DNA of 64,000 bases, taken from positions 222,850 to 286,849 of the forward strand of contig NZ_JH815226.1 in NCBI RefSeq assembly GCF_000238095.2, written 5' to 3'. This document shows, piece after piece, positions 46,753 through 55,052 of the stretch. The position numbers and the translations under genes were made by a program. Every line of letters starts with the position of its first letter. Positions within the stretch are counted from its first letter, which is position 1. This DNA is from Peptoanaerobacter stomatis. GTDB lineage: Bacteria > Bacillota > Clostridia > Peptostreptococcales > Filifactoraceae. The notes under the pieces were generated by a model. It was not told where the DNA came from and did not search any database. It saw nothing but the letters and a program-made list of their open reading frames with translations.

Positions 46753-47082
46753 AAAATAATTTGCTCCCTCTATCACAAACCTTATATCAATTTTGAAAAT
46801 AATCATTTATTACAATTTATTTGCATATAGCTTATGTTTTGCAGTGAATCACCTATCCATATTATTGCAAAAAACATTTAGTGTCAACAATAATTGCTTA
46901 TATTTTTATAGAAAAATCAAATATTTAACCTATTGAGCATCATTTAATAAAAAGCACATAAAAATCTGAAATAATGGATAGATAAAAAATCATTCACAAA
47001 TCATATTTTCTAAAAAACTTATATAAAACAAAAATATAATGATTTCGGCATATGCCTTATAAAAATCTAATCATTGAGATTT
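46753..47082. other. intergenic stretch between mtnK and trkA
   Basis: About 330 AT-rich bases, presumably holding the trk promoter. No clear promoter, terminator or structured RNA was recognised. Confidence 0.4.
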
Positions 47083-48207
47083 TCAGCAAATAAGAATCAG
47101 CGCTCTGTTTAAAATGCTTTTTTCTAAATCTGCTCTTTTATCTACATCTTTTACAGAAGTGATTTCAAGCACCTTTGAATCTCCTACAACTCTCCTGATC
47201 ATCTCTGTTCCAGCATACCTTAGCGAATCTGAAATGGTTCTGTCTACATAGTTTCGTATAAACTCGTCATTGTAAATAGGTAATCGTATGAGAGATCTCA
47301 ATTTTTTCTCCATTTTTTTCTTAATAAAGACAATAATATTATAAATTGTTCTTTGAAGATACTCATACATCTGCTTATTATTACTCACGATTTCATTGTA
47401 ATACATTGCAAAATACAAATTCCCAATCACATTGCCTATATCATAAGCCATAGGTCCATAAAATGCAAATTCAGAATCTATTATTTTAATACCGCCCTCA
47501 TTTATAAATATAGAGCCTGTGTGCAAATCTCCATGTATTAAAGCTTGAGCATTATTCATAAAATTATTTCTCATTATTGCCACTTTGAAATGAAGTCTTT
47601 CATTATCATAGATATTTTTTTGAACAAAATCCCTATTTTTCTCCAAAATAACATTTCTGTTTTTATAATCATAATACGGCTCTGTAAACACTAAATCTTC
47701 ACTTATATCACACATTTCAATATTTATAAATTTTTGTACATCCTTCTTTTTTTCTTCCGATTTCATTATCAAATCCGTAGTAGGTACGAGCGTATCCACC
47801 AAAAAATCTGTTATCTGATTTGCAAAATCCGGAAAAATCTTGCCGTTTAAAAGCTCTAATCTCATATTTTTATAAGATGATATATCTTCCATGGCTATAA
47901 CGTGCATAACATCATCATAAAAATAAATTTCAGGCACACCTTTGCTGTATGAAGATTGTATCTTCAACACTTCACTTTCTATGTATATACGGTTTATATC
48001 CAGCGGTCTTTTTGAACTTCTAAGCAAAACATCAGCCTGTTTTAGTACAACGCTCTTATTTTTTCCGATTATTTTGAAAACATAATTTATATTTCCATCT
48101 CCTATTTCCTTGCAAACGAGTTTTTCATCTGCCCCGAAAAAATCAGACTTGTACCTTATATAATCTATTGCAGATTTATCATCAAGCAAAAAATGTTTAT
48201 CATACAT
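47083..48207 (-). CDS. mtnK: S-methyl-5-thioribose kinase
   Basis: A 374-residue kinase of the aminoglycoside-phosphotransferase fold. It phosphorylates methylthioribose for methionine salvage. Family features are the nucleotide segment GDGNINYVFKI (residues 37-47), VVLKQAD, the catalytic loop LIHGDLHTGSIFI (near 223-235) and the metal motif IIDSEFAFYGPMAYDIG. Length is somewhat below the usual 390-400 but no core part is lost. mtnA and other salvage genes are absent nearby, so it is an orphan unless they lie elsewhere. It is divergent from the gntR gene. Confidence 0.85.
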   Translation of the reverse strand: MYDKHFLLDDKSAIDYIRYKSDFFGADEKLVCKEIGDGNINYVFKIIGKNKSVVLKQADVLLRSSKRPLDINRIYIESEVLKIQSSYSKGVPEIYFYDDVMHVIAMEDISSYKNMRLELLNGKIFPDFANQITDFLVDTLVPTTDLIMKSEEKKKDVQKFINIEMCDISEDLVFTEPYYDYKNRNVILEKNRDFVQKNIYDNERLHFKVAIMRNNFMNNAQALIHGDLHTGSIFINEGGIKIIDSEFAFYGPMAYDIGNVIGNLYFAMYYNEIVSNNKQMYEYLQRTIYNIIVFIKKKMEKKLRSLIRLPIYNDEFIRNYVDRTISDSLRYAGTEMIRRVVGDSKVLEITSVKDVDKRADLEKSILNRALILIC

Positions 48208-48536
48208 AAATTTTTACCTTCCATAGTTAAATTGTAGTAAACTTAAAATATTGAATATATATCTTTATTAATCACTTGCTTTACTTCTTATAACTATATC
48301 GTCTTTATCGTACCGCTTCAAATATTTTTTAATATCATACTCTACATACTACAATTTATTAGATAAAATTTCAATATAAAAAGTAAATATTTCAAATAAT
48401 TTTCTTTATTATATTGACAAAAAATAAAATTAAGTATATAGTGTTTATATAGAATATATACACTAAGCATTTTAAAAATTTATATTTAATTTTATAATAT
48501 ACATTAAGCACATATATTTGAAAGGAGTTGAAAATA
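48208..48536. other. divergent region between mtnK and gntR
   Basis: Contains the gntR promoter and operator (48414-48464). The mtnK side has no evident promoter or S-box riboswitch. Confidence 0.5.
48414..48464 (+). promoter_or_regulatory. gntR promoter with overlapping palindromic operator
   Basis: TTGACA (48414-48419) and TATAGT (48437-48442) with 17 bases between. Overlapping the end of the -10 is a palindrome, AGTGTTTATAT and ATATATACACT around AGA (48440-48464). GTGT/ACAC half-sites are typical of YtrA-type GntR repressors, so autoregulation of this operon is likely. Confidence 0.75.
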
Positions 48537-48902
48537 TTGAATATCAAAATATCCATTTCAGATACCACCCCTATCTATGAACAGCTCAAAAATCAGATAA
48601 AAAAAGCAATCTTTTTAGGGGAATTGAAATCCGGCGATATGTTGCCGTCAATAAGACAGTTAGCAAAGACTTTAAAAATATCAGTTATAACTACCAAACG
48701 TGCATATGATGATTTGGAAGCTGAAAATTTTATAATATCCAAGCAGGGCAAAGGAAGTTATGTAAGTGAACAAAGCATAGAGTTCATAAAAGAAAAAAGA
48801 AAAACATTGATAGAAGAAAAAATTACAGAACTTATAAATTTGTGCAAGACCTATTCTATAGAAAAAAGCGAGCTTATGTATATGATTGATTTATTATTTT
48901 AA
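48537..48902 (+). CDS. GntR-family regulator, YtrA subfamily
   Basis: A short GntR regulator (about 121 residues) with a winged helix (SDTTPIYEQLKNQIKKAIF, SGDMLPSIRQLAKTLKIS, DLEAENFIISKQGKGSYVS) and only a brief C-terminal helix pair, which is the YtrA type controlling ABC transporters. The preferred start is TTG at 48537, nine bases after AAAGGAG; a TTG at 48528 would overlap that site. Its operator is upstream and the ABC genes follow in the same direction. Confidence 0.9.
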   Translation: MNIKISISDTTPIYEQLKNQIKKAIFLGELKSGDMLPSIRQLAKTLKISVITTKRAYDDLEAENFIISKQGKGSYVSEQSIEFIKEKRKTLIEEKITELINLCKTYSIEKSELMYMIDLLF

Positions 48903-49075
48903 CAACTTATAAGAAAACTATATGATTTGATATTATGAAAATCATCCTTCTTTTATAAATTATTATACAGCATTTCAAATTATATCAAAAATTTATAAAT
49001 TAAATAAGTTGGATTACAAAGATTATCTACTTATTTTTTAAACATAATAAAATAAGTTCAGAAAGGAAGATATAT

Positions 49076-49930
49076 ATGGAAAATATTATAGAAGTATCAA
49101 ATTTATCTAAAAAAATATCACCAAAATTTGAAATGAATAATTTATCATTTAATATAAAACCGGGATACGTTACAGGTCTTATAGGTTCAAACGGTTCAGG
49201 AAAAACCACTCTTATAAAACTTATAATGGGACTTTACCTGAAAGATTGCGGAAACATAAAAATTTTTGATAAAGAATTTGAAAAATATGAAACCCAAATT
49301 AAACAAAATATAGGATATGTGTCTGATTCTCCAAGCTATGTAGACAAACTTTCACTCAAAAAAAATGCCGAGCTTATAAAAATGTTCTACCCTAAATGGA
49401 ATGATGACAAATTCAACTCATATATGGAAATATTTTCGCTTGATGAAGCTCAAGATTTTGTCGACTTGTCAAAAGGTATGAAAATGAAATATTCTCTTGC
49501 AATAGCATTATCTCACGAACCTGATCTGCTCATATTGGACGAGCCTACTGCCGGAATAGACCCTATATTCAGACGTGAGATGCTTGATATGTTATATGAT
49601 TTTGTATCAGATAATAAAAAATCTGTATTATTTTCTACTCATATAACAAGCGATTTGGATAAAATAGCAGATTATCTTATACTTATAGATAACGGAAAAA
49701 TAGTTTTAAATGGAGTAAAAGACGAATTACTTGCACAATTTTATGTTGTAAAAGGAGATAAGCCGTATTTTACTGAAGATTTAAAATCAAAAGCAATATC
49801 ACATACACAAAACTTGGAGGGTTTCGAGGCACTTATAACAAAAGACAGCTTGTCACTAACAGATAAAATATCCTACGATAAACCTGTCATAGAAGATTTG
49901 ATATATTTCTTCAACAAAAAATCCAGATGA
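49076..49930 (+). CDS. ABC transporter ATP-binding protein (YtrB-like)
   Basis: A 284-residue ATPase. Walker A is GSNGSGKTTLIK (near residues 38-49), the Q-loop region is QNIGYVSDS, Walker B is LLILDEPTAGIDP, and the H-loop is STHITSDL. The signature motif is degenerate: LSKGMKMKYSLAIAL in place of LSGGQ, common in this subfamily. It is the second gene of the GntR operon. With the membrane proteins that follow it would form an ABC-2 exporter, possibly for antibiotic or cell-envelope stress defence as in B. subtilis ytr; that role is by analogy only. Confidence 0.9.
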   Translation: MENIIEVSNLSKKISPKFEMNNLSFNIKPGYVTGLIGSNGSGKTTLIKLIMGLYLKDCGNIKIFDKEFEKYETQIKQNIGYVSDSPSYVDKLSLKKNAELIKMFYPKWNDDKFNSYMEIFSLDEAQDFVDLSKGMKMKYSLAIALSHEPDLLILDEPTAGIDPIFRREMLDMLYDFVSDNKKSVLFSTHITSDLDKIADYLILIDNGKIVLNGVKDELLAQFYVVKGDKPYFTEDLKSKAISHTQNLEGFEALITKDSLSLTDKISYDKPVIEDLIYFFNKKSR

Positions 49931-49994
49931 TTTTGCTATTAAAATCCAAAAATTGATTTAATCTATTCACGATGATAAAAAGGAGTGAAGTATT

Positions 49995-50627
49995 ATGATA
50001 AAACTATTGATTAAACGAAATTTAAAATATTCTTTTGGAAATTTCTCTGTAATCATTTATATATTAATGATACTTGCTATTATAAGTTTCGGCATCTTAT
50101 CTCATAATAGAAGTTATGATGAAATCAAAAGATCTTTTATTATTTTCTCAATCGTAGCATCTATATCCACAATATCAGAAATAAACATAGATTATCTAAG
50201 CGATAATCTCTCAGCTAATAATATATTTTCAGTTTATCCTGTTACAAGAAGAGATTATATCTTATCATCATATATCTTGACTGTGATATATACATTTATA
50301 AAATTGATTTTCGGCGTAGTATTTTTTACCATTATATATTATAAATTGATAAATGAAATGCTCACAGCAGAATATGCCTTATTCTTGTTAAATATATTTA
50401 TTGTTATATTGATTACAACAACTGCAGGCTTGTTCTTCACACACACTATTACACCGAAATCTACAGTCGGATTTGTATTCTCAGCAATTATGTTTGCATT
50501 TTTTATAAATGCATATATGGAAGTTTATAATAGCAAACTAACTATTGTAGCAGCAATAATGCTAATCTTAACATATTATTTCTGCTATACATTGTCATTA
50601 AATGCTTATAAAAACACAGATTTCTAA
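49995..50627 (+). CDS. ABC-2 type permease-like membrane protein
   Basis: A 210-residue membrane protein with six predicted hydrophobic segments (about residues 17-37, 45-62, 95-120, 130-155, 160-180 and 185-205). It lacks long soluble parts and fits the ABC-2 permease layout of YtrC/YtrD-type operons. There is no other recognisable motif. It starts 64 bases after the ATPase gene with AAGGAG upstream. Confidence 0.75.
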   Translation: MIKLLIKRNLKYSFGNFSVIIYILMILAIISFGILSHNRSYDEIKRSFIIFSIVASISTISEINIDYLSDNLSANNIFSVYPVTRRDYILSSYILTVIYTFIKLIFGVVFFTIIYYKLINEMLTAEYALFLLNIFIVILITTTAGLFFTHTITPKSTVGFVFSAIMFAFFINAYMEVYNSKLTIVAAIMLILTYYFCYTLSLNAYKNTDF

Positions 50628-50887
50628 TTTTTGAATTAAAAATTACAGCAAATGACAAAATTATTTTCAATTAAAATTGTAAGATACATTTAATTTTGCA
50701 TTTAAAAACAATTAAAGTAATCAAAGATGGTTTATTTATACTGCTTATTGATAAAATAATGTATAATTATTTCTTATAATTTTTAAAAATAAAAATATCT
50801 TTAACTATAAATAAAAACATTAAAAGTTTAAACAAACGTCAAAACTAAAAAGCTCATAATTACCCAATGAAATGAGGAGGTAATCAT

Positions 50888-51556
50888 ATGGATAATCAAA
50901 ATACATCTAAAATCATAAAATACTATATAGACTCTCATAAAGACAGAATATATTTTATATTTGCCAGCAATCTTCTATTTCTGTTTTTTATAATAAATTT
51001 TAATATGCATACTAACCATTCTTTCATACAATCTTTGATTTATATAGCTCCGGCATGGTTAACATTTATTCCGACAACTATGGACGTCAAAGAAATGCAT
51101 AATTGTTTAGCCTATGGCTGTACAAGAAATGATATTGCAAGATCAACCTCGTTTATGACACTAAAATTTTCTGCAATATTATTTATAGAATTTATAGCAA
51201 CTTATTTTACTATGGCATTTTTAGCTCTTTCCAATAAATCTGACATTATTAATATATTTTTATCAAATCTGAGTGCCTTTATAAAGATGACATCTATACC
51301 TATTTTGATATTAGTAGCTGTAAATATACTGTCAACAATTAGAAAAAAAGATTCAAAAATAAAGGAAAAAAGATCAAAAATAATTTTTAATATAATATGG
51401 TATGTTGTTATATTTTTTCCTATAATACTAAAACCGATACTTTATAAATATTATATACAAAATCTCAATTTGTTAAGCTCTATAATATTATATGTTGTAA
51501 GCATATTTTTGACATATAAAACAAATGATTATATTGTAGGAAAGATTGATTTTTAG
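50888..51556 (+). CDS. second ABC-2-like membrane protein
   Basis: A 222-residue protein with about six hydrophobic helices, a short N-terminal soluble segment with charged residues, and a Lys/Arg-rich loop near residues 155-165 (RKKDSKIKEKRSK). It resembles membrane partners of YtrB-like ATPases, though I recognise no exact family. It follows the first permease by 260 bases with its own GAGGAGG site, so it could be transcribed separately. A strong terminator lies just after it. Confidence 0.65.
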   Translation: MDNQNTSKIIKYYIDSHKDRIYFIFASNLLFLFFIINFNMHTNHSFIQSLIYIAPAWLTFIPTTMDVKEMHNCLAYGCTRNDIARSTSFMTLKFSAILFIEFIATYFTMAFLALSNKSDIINIFLSNLSAFIKMTSIPILILVAVNILSTIRKKDSKIKEKRSKIIFNIIWYVVIFFPIILKPILYKYYIQNLNLLSSIILYVVSIFLTYKTNDYIVGKIDF

Positions 51557-51568
51557 TATAAATTTTTT

Positions 51569-51612
51569 AAAAGGTGTATCTGAAATTTATAATTTTCAAA
51601 TACACCTTTTTG
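51569..51612. terminator. bidirectional terminator between convergent genes
   Basis: Arms AAAAGGTGTAT and ATACACCTTTT with an inner TGAAA/TTTCA pair. It follows the ABC membrane gene by 13 bases and the leftward ATPase gene by one base. Confidence 0.85.
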
Positions 51613-52605
51613 TTATAATTCAATGTCGTCAAGATATTCTCCATACCTCAATGCTTTTCTCATATTTTTAAATTTTTCGTCATATACTTCCAACTTTTCG
51701 AGCAAGCTTTTTTCTTTTTCACTCGTTTTTATGATATTTTTTATGCCCCCGTTGTTTATAACTATCCTCATATCTGAAATTAGTGCCAATGTGGGATCGT
51801 GCGTAGCCATTAACACTATCTTATCTTTTGATACAAGAAGCTCTAAGGCTTTTTTTCTATCTATGCCGGCATTTTCTATCTCGTCTATTAAAACTATCGG
51901 TGATTTACTGAGTATTGCTGTATCGGCTATCATAAGTGCCCTTGATTGACCTCCGCTTAGTGAAGTTATATCCGTATCTTCTCTAAAACTTTCTCCTGCC
52001 AATTTATTCGCTTCTTCTATTATCTTATCTACTGTTGAGTCTATATCTTCTATAAGTCTGCTTTGAGCGTGCAGTTGCAAAAATTCTTTCACTTTCAAAT
52101 CCATTACGAAGTTCATATTTTGTGACAACTGTGCAACTAATTTATTGTTGCTCGCATACCTCTTTTTGATATCCGGCACTTCTCCATTTATCAAAACTTG
52201 TCTTTTTGTAGGTGTATCTTTTTGTGCCATCCATTCTATATCTTGCAATAATCTTGATTTTCCTGAGCCTGTAGGTCCGACTATTGCGATTATCTGTGAT
52301 TTTTTTATTTCCAATGCTTCAAAGTTTTCTTTTTCTCCGGATTTATTAAAGCCGGCTATCAAAGTAAGTGAATTTATATCACCATCTTCACTTATACCTA
52401 AAAACTCTTTCATCGTTTTAATATAATTTTCCAATTCCAAAAGTATATTTTCTTTTGTTGTGGCTTTGTCTTCAAAATATTCTTCATTAAATCCGTCAAG
52501 ATATTGCTCAAAAGTTTCTTCTTTGTGATTTTTTATATCATATCCGTTTTCTGAAAAAAAACTTTCTAAAAATGGATATTTTTTTATCAATTCTTTTATT
52601 TTCAT
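51613..52605 (-). CDS. ABC-type ATPase without membrane partner, with DUF1858-like N terminus
   Basis: A 330-residue ATPase. Residues 1-45 (KIKELIKKYPFLESFFSENG, then a Tyr-Asp-Ile turn) resemble the DUF1858-like start of the substrate-binding-like protein two genes upstream. From residue 80 on there is a complete ABC domain: Walker A GPTGSGKS (110-117), signature LSGGQSR (near 218), Walker B VLIDEIENAG and an H-loop MATHDPTL. There is no transmembrane protein in the operon. The ATG at 52605 is chosen (GGAG seven bases upstream). It starts 18 bases after the GTPase stop, so the pair is translated together. Substrate and role are unknown. Confidence 0.8.
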   Translation of the reverse strand: MKIKELIKKYPFLESFFSENGYDIKNHKEETFEQYLDGFNEEYFEDKATTKENILLELENYIKTMKEFLGISEDGDINSLTLIAGFNKSGEKENFEALEIKKSQIIAIVGPTGSGKSRLLQDIEWMAQKDTPTKRQVLINGEVPDIKKRYASNNKLVAQLSQNMNFVMDLKVKEFLQLHAQSRLIEDIDSTVDKIIEEANKLAGESFREDTDITSLSGGQSRALMIADTAILSKSPIVLIDEIENAGIDRKKALELLVSKDKIVLMATHDPTLALISDMRIVINNGGIKNIIKTSEKEKSLLEKLEVYDEKFKNMRKALRYGEYLDDIEL

Positions 52606-52623
52606 ACTCATTCTCCAAAATTT

Positions 52624-53313
52624 TTATTCCATACTCATTTTTCTTATATTGCCTTTTTGATAATCTTCTCCTATTCTCGTTTCGCCCAAACAATATGAGC
52701 ATAGTGCTGTCGGCATAGGAAATCTCAACTTCATAGATTTAACAGTGTCTATATTCTTATCTTCACTGTATAAAAGTGTGCTCAGTTCATATGCTCCTTG
52801 TCCTGTAAGTCCGTTTACATTCATAGTTACAGCTGTCGGATTGACAAAGCTTACTCTTGATAAAAAAACTTCTCTTTCTGCTTGTGATACTATATCCGAT
52901 TTTGTTACTACCACTATATCCGCCATTTTTAGCATAGGTCCTATTTTTTTAGGTGTGTTTATGCCTGAAAGATTATCTATTACGCATACACCGAGTATAT
53001 TTTGTATATATGGCGAGCATCTGTTACATAGTCCTGCAGATTCTGTAATCAACACATCAAGTTTATTATCTATACCCCATTTCACTACCTGCTCTATATT
53101 CGATACAAAGAAATGGTCCGGACATAAACCTCCGGATAGTCCCTTTCTTACAGGAATACCTGCTTTTTCATACAATACATCATCATCTGTGTACAGACAA
53201 TCAAATTTTACTACACCTGCATTGATGTTCCTGCTTTTTAATGCTTCACAGGCTTTCAAAATCACACTTGTCTTACCTGATGACGGCGGTCCTGAAAAAA
53301 TTACTAAGTTCAT
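52624..53313 (-). CDS. SIMIBI-class GTPase with two CxxC motifs (HypB/CobW-like)
   Basis: A 229-residue P-loop protein. Walker A is GPPSSGKT (residues 8-15), the base motif is TKSD (137-140), and the switch-like region is VKFDCLYTDDD near 36-45. Cysteines are clustered: CPDH at 64-67, CNRC at 96-99 inside the motif ESAGLCNRC, and CSYC at 205-208. This suggests a bound metal or iron-sulphur cluster. The fold resembles HypB/UreG-type metallochaperone GTPases, but I know of no defined substrate. It lies between the substrate-binding-like gene (260 bases upstream) and the ABC ATPase gene (18 bases downstream). Confidence 0.78.
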   Translation of the reverse strand: MNLVIFSGPPSSGKTSVILKACEALKSRNINAGVVKFDCLYTDDDVLYEKAGIPVRKGLSGGLCPDHFFVSNIEQVVKWGIDNKLDVLITESAGLCNRCSPYIQNILGVCVIDNLSGINTPKKIGPMLKMADIVVVTKSDIVSQAEREVFLSRVSFVNPTAVTMNVNGLTGQGAYELSTLLYSEDKNIDTVKSMKLRFPMPTALCSYCLGETRIGEDYQKGNIRKMSME

Positions 53314-53573
53314 ATTTACTCCTAATTTTAAATCCTATTTTTAAAATCATTGATATAACATTTAATTAACTTTAATATTGATACTATTAATTAAGTAGAT
53401 AATCATAATACAATTTAATAGAACAATAGATATTATTTTTAAAAATTTATTATCTAAGTAAAAATATTATATATTTTATTCATTAATCAAAATAATATTA
53501 ATATCCGTATAATACGCTCTATTATAATAATATAAATTATTTTTAAGAAAAATTTTACTATAAAAAAATTTTT

Positions 53574-54758
53574 TTAATTTGTAAATAAATCTGTAAATTT
53601 AGCTATTAAGTTTTCTATATCATTATTGTAGATAAAATCCCAACCTACCCACATATATGTTTTATCATCACTTAAATGATTGTCCACGTCTTTGTTTGTA
53701 GACGGAAAATTACCGTTGAAAGAAAAAATATCTCCTATGGCTTTTGAATTTAAAAATTCGGTTACAGCTTTTACATTCTCTCTTTTTGACTTACTTATCA
53801 TAAATATCGGACTTATTATTGCGCCATCGCTCGGCCACACAGCTTTTAAACTTTTATCTTGTATCATAGTAGTAAAAAAATAAGGTGAAATACTTACTAT
53901 AGCTTCATTTTTATTAGCTTTTACCATTTGTGACGGATGCAGATTTTGGTGATAAGAGCGTCTTAATTTTTTTATACCCTCCATACCGAATTTTGCGTAT
54001 ACTGTGAGTACAATAGCATTGAATAAATCTAAGTCCATAAACGGTATGCTAACTTTTCCTGCAAATTCCTCACTCAACAAATCCTCCCAAGAAGTCGGCA
54101 GTTTTCTTCCATCAAGTAATGCAGTATTCACAATAAATATAGCAGGCACTATGCCCATTATATGATAATTGTTCTTAGGGTCTTTCAAATCTATATCTCT
54201 TGTTATAAACTCTTTATTTATTTCATAATCCTCAGATGAGTATATTCCCTTGTCTATAAGACTTCTTACTCTTTCTCCGAAGAAAAACTCAAATCCTGCC
54301 GAAGTTATTATATCAGGATATTTATTCTCATCTTCTGAATTTAAATCCGCTCTTATAGAATCTATACCGTTACTTGCAGGCTCTAAATCACAATATATGT
54401 CAAATGCTCTTTTCTCTGATTTTATAAACTCATCTATCGTATCTGTAAGCGGAACTCTTATAGGGCAAGGCAAGACACCTTTTACAGCAACGTCATTGTT
54501 TTTATCATAATTTTCAAATATTTTTGACTTGTCTGTGCTGAACTCGGCTTTACTTTGCAAAAATTGGTTCAAATTATCTTCAAATAAATCCCTGTTTATT
54601 CCTTTTGCATTTAATGCTGTAGTTAATGTAATCTGCTTTCCCATCATTTCAAGCATTTTTTCATTTGCCAAATTTTCAAATCCGTTGGCAATCAAAAACT
54701 CCAATATCCCAGGATTAGATTGCACTATATCATATATTTTATCATCAAAGTTTATCAT
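53574..54758 (-). CDS. DUF1858-like domain fused to ABC substrate-binding-like domain, no signal peptide
   Basis: A 394-residue protein. Residues 1-55 (KIYDIVQSNPGILEFLIANG and a Met-rich turn) form a small helical domain of the DUF1858/ScdA-N type. Residues 90-394 look like a two-lobe extracellular solute-binding protein of the iron/spermidine group (PDIITSAGFEFFFGERVRSL, GIVPAIFIVNTALLDGRKLP, TSWEDLL, SISPYFFTTMI, VGWDFIYNN). Yet there is no signal peptide, lipobox or membrane helix, so it should stay in the cytosol. The ATG at 54758 is preferred because GGAGG lies seven bases upstream. It is first in the three-gene set with the GTPase and ATPase. Confidence 0.75.
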   Translation of the reverse strand: MINFDDKIYDIVQSNPGILEFLIANGFENLANEKMLEMMGKQITLTTALNAKGINRDLFEDNLNQFLQSKAEFSTDKSKIFENYDKNNDVAVKGVLPCPIRVPLTDTIDEFIKSEKRAFDIYCDLEPASNGIDSIRADLNSEDENKYPDIITSAGFEFFFGERVRSLIDKGIYSSEDYEINKEFITRDIDLKDPKNNYHIMGIVPAIFIVNTALLDGRKLPTSWEDLLSEEFAGKVSIPFMDLDLFNAIVLTVYAKFGMEGIKKLRRSYHQNLHPSQMVKANKNEAIVSISPYFFTTMIQDKSLKAVWPSDGAIISPIFMISKSKRENVKAVTEFLNSKAIGDIFSFNGNFPSTNKDVDNHLSDDKTYMWVGWDFIYNNDIENLIAKFTDLFTN

Positions 54759-55005
54759 CTTAGCCTCCATAAAAACTTAGTTTTTATCTATAAATTCTAT
54801 TTAAATTAAGATATACTCAAAATTTTTGCCGACATAATTGCCAATACTTTTATAAATTTCTGCTTCGTGTATATTTGTAAAAAACTTATAATAGCAAAAT
54901 ATATTTGAGTTATTATTTATAACAGAATGATTAATTTATAAACGTTTCCTATATATTATTATACTTCTATTCAAAATATAATCAGTAATATATATTACAT
55001 TTTAC

Positions 55006-55039
55006 AAAAAAATAGGGTACAAACTGCACCCTATTTTTT
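55006..55039 (-). terminator. terminator of the giant SLH flavoprotein gene
   Basis: Twelve-base arms (AAAAAATAGGGT and complement) with a nine-base loop, 14 bases beyond the stop codon on the minus strand. Confidence 0.88.
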
Positions 55040-55052
55040 ATATTATTTGTTA

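Noticed and set aside
47083-48536. S-box riboswitch for the methionine salvage gene
   Set aside because: No S-box conserved blocks seen upstream of mtnK.
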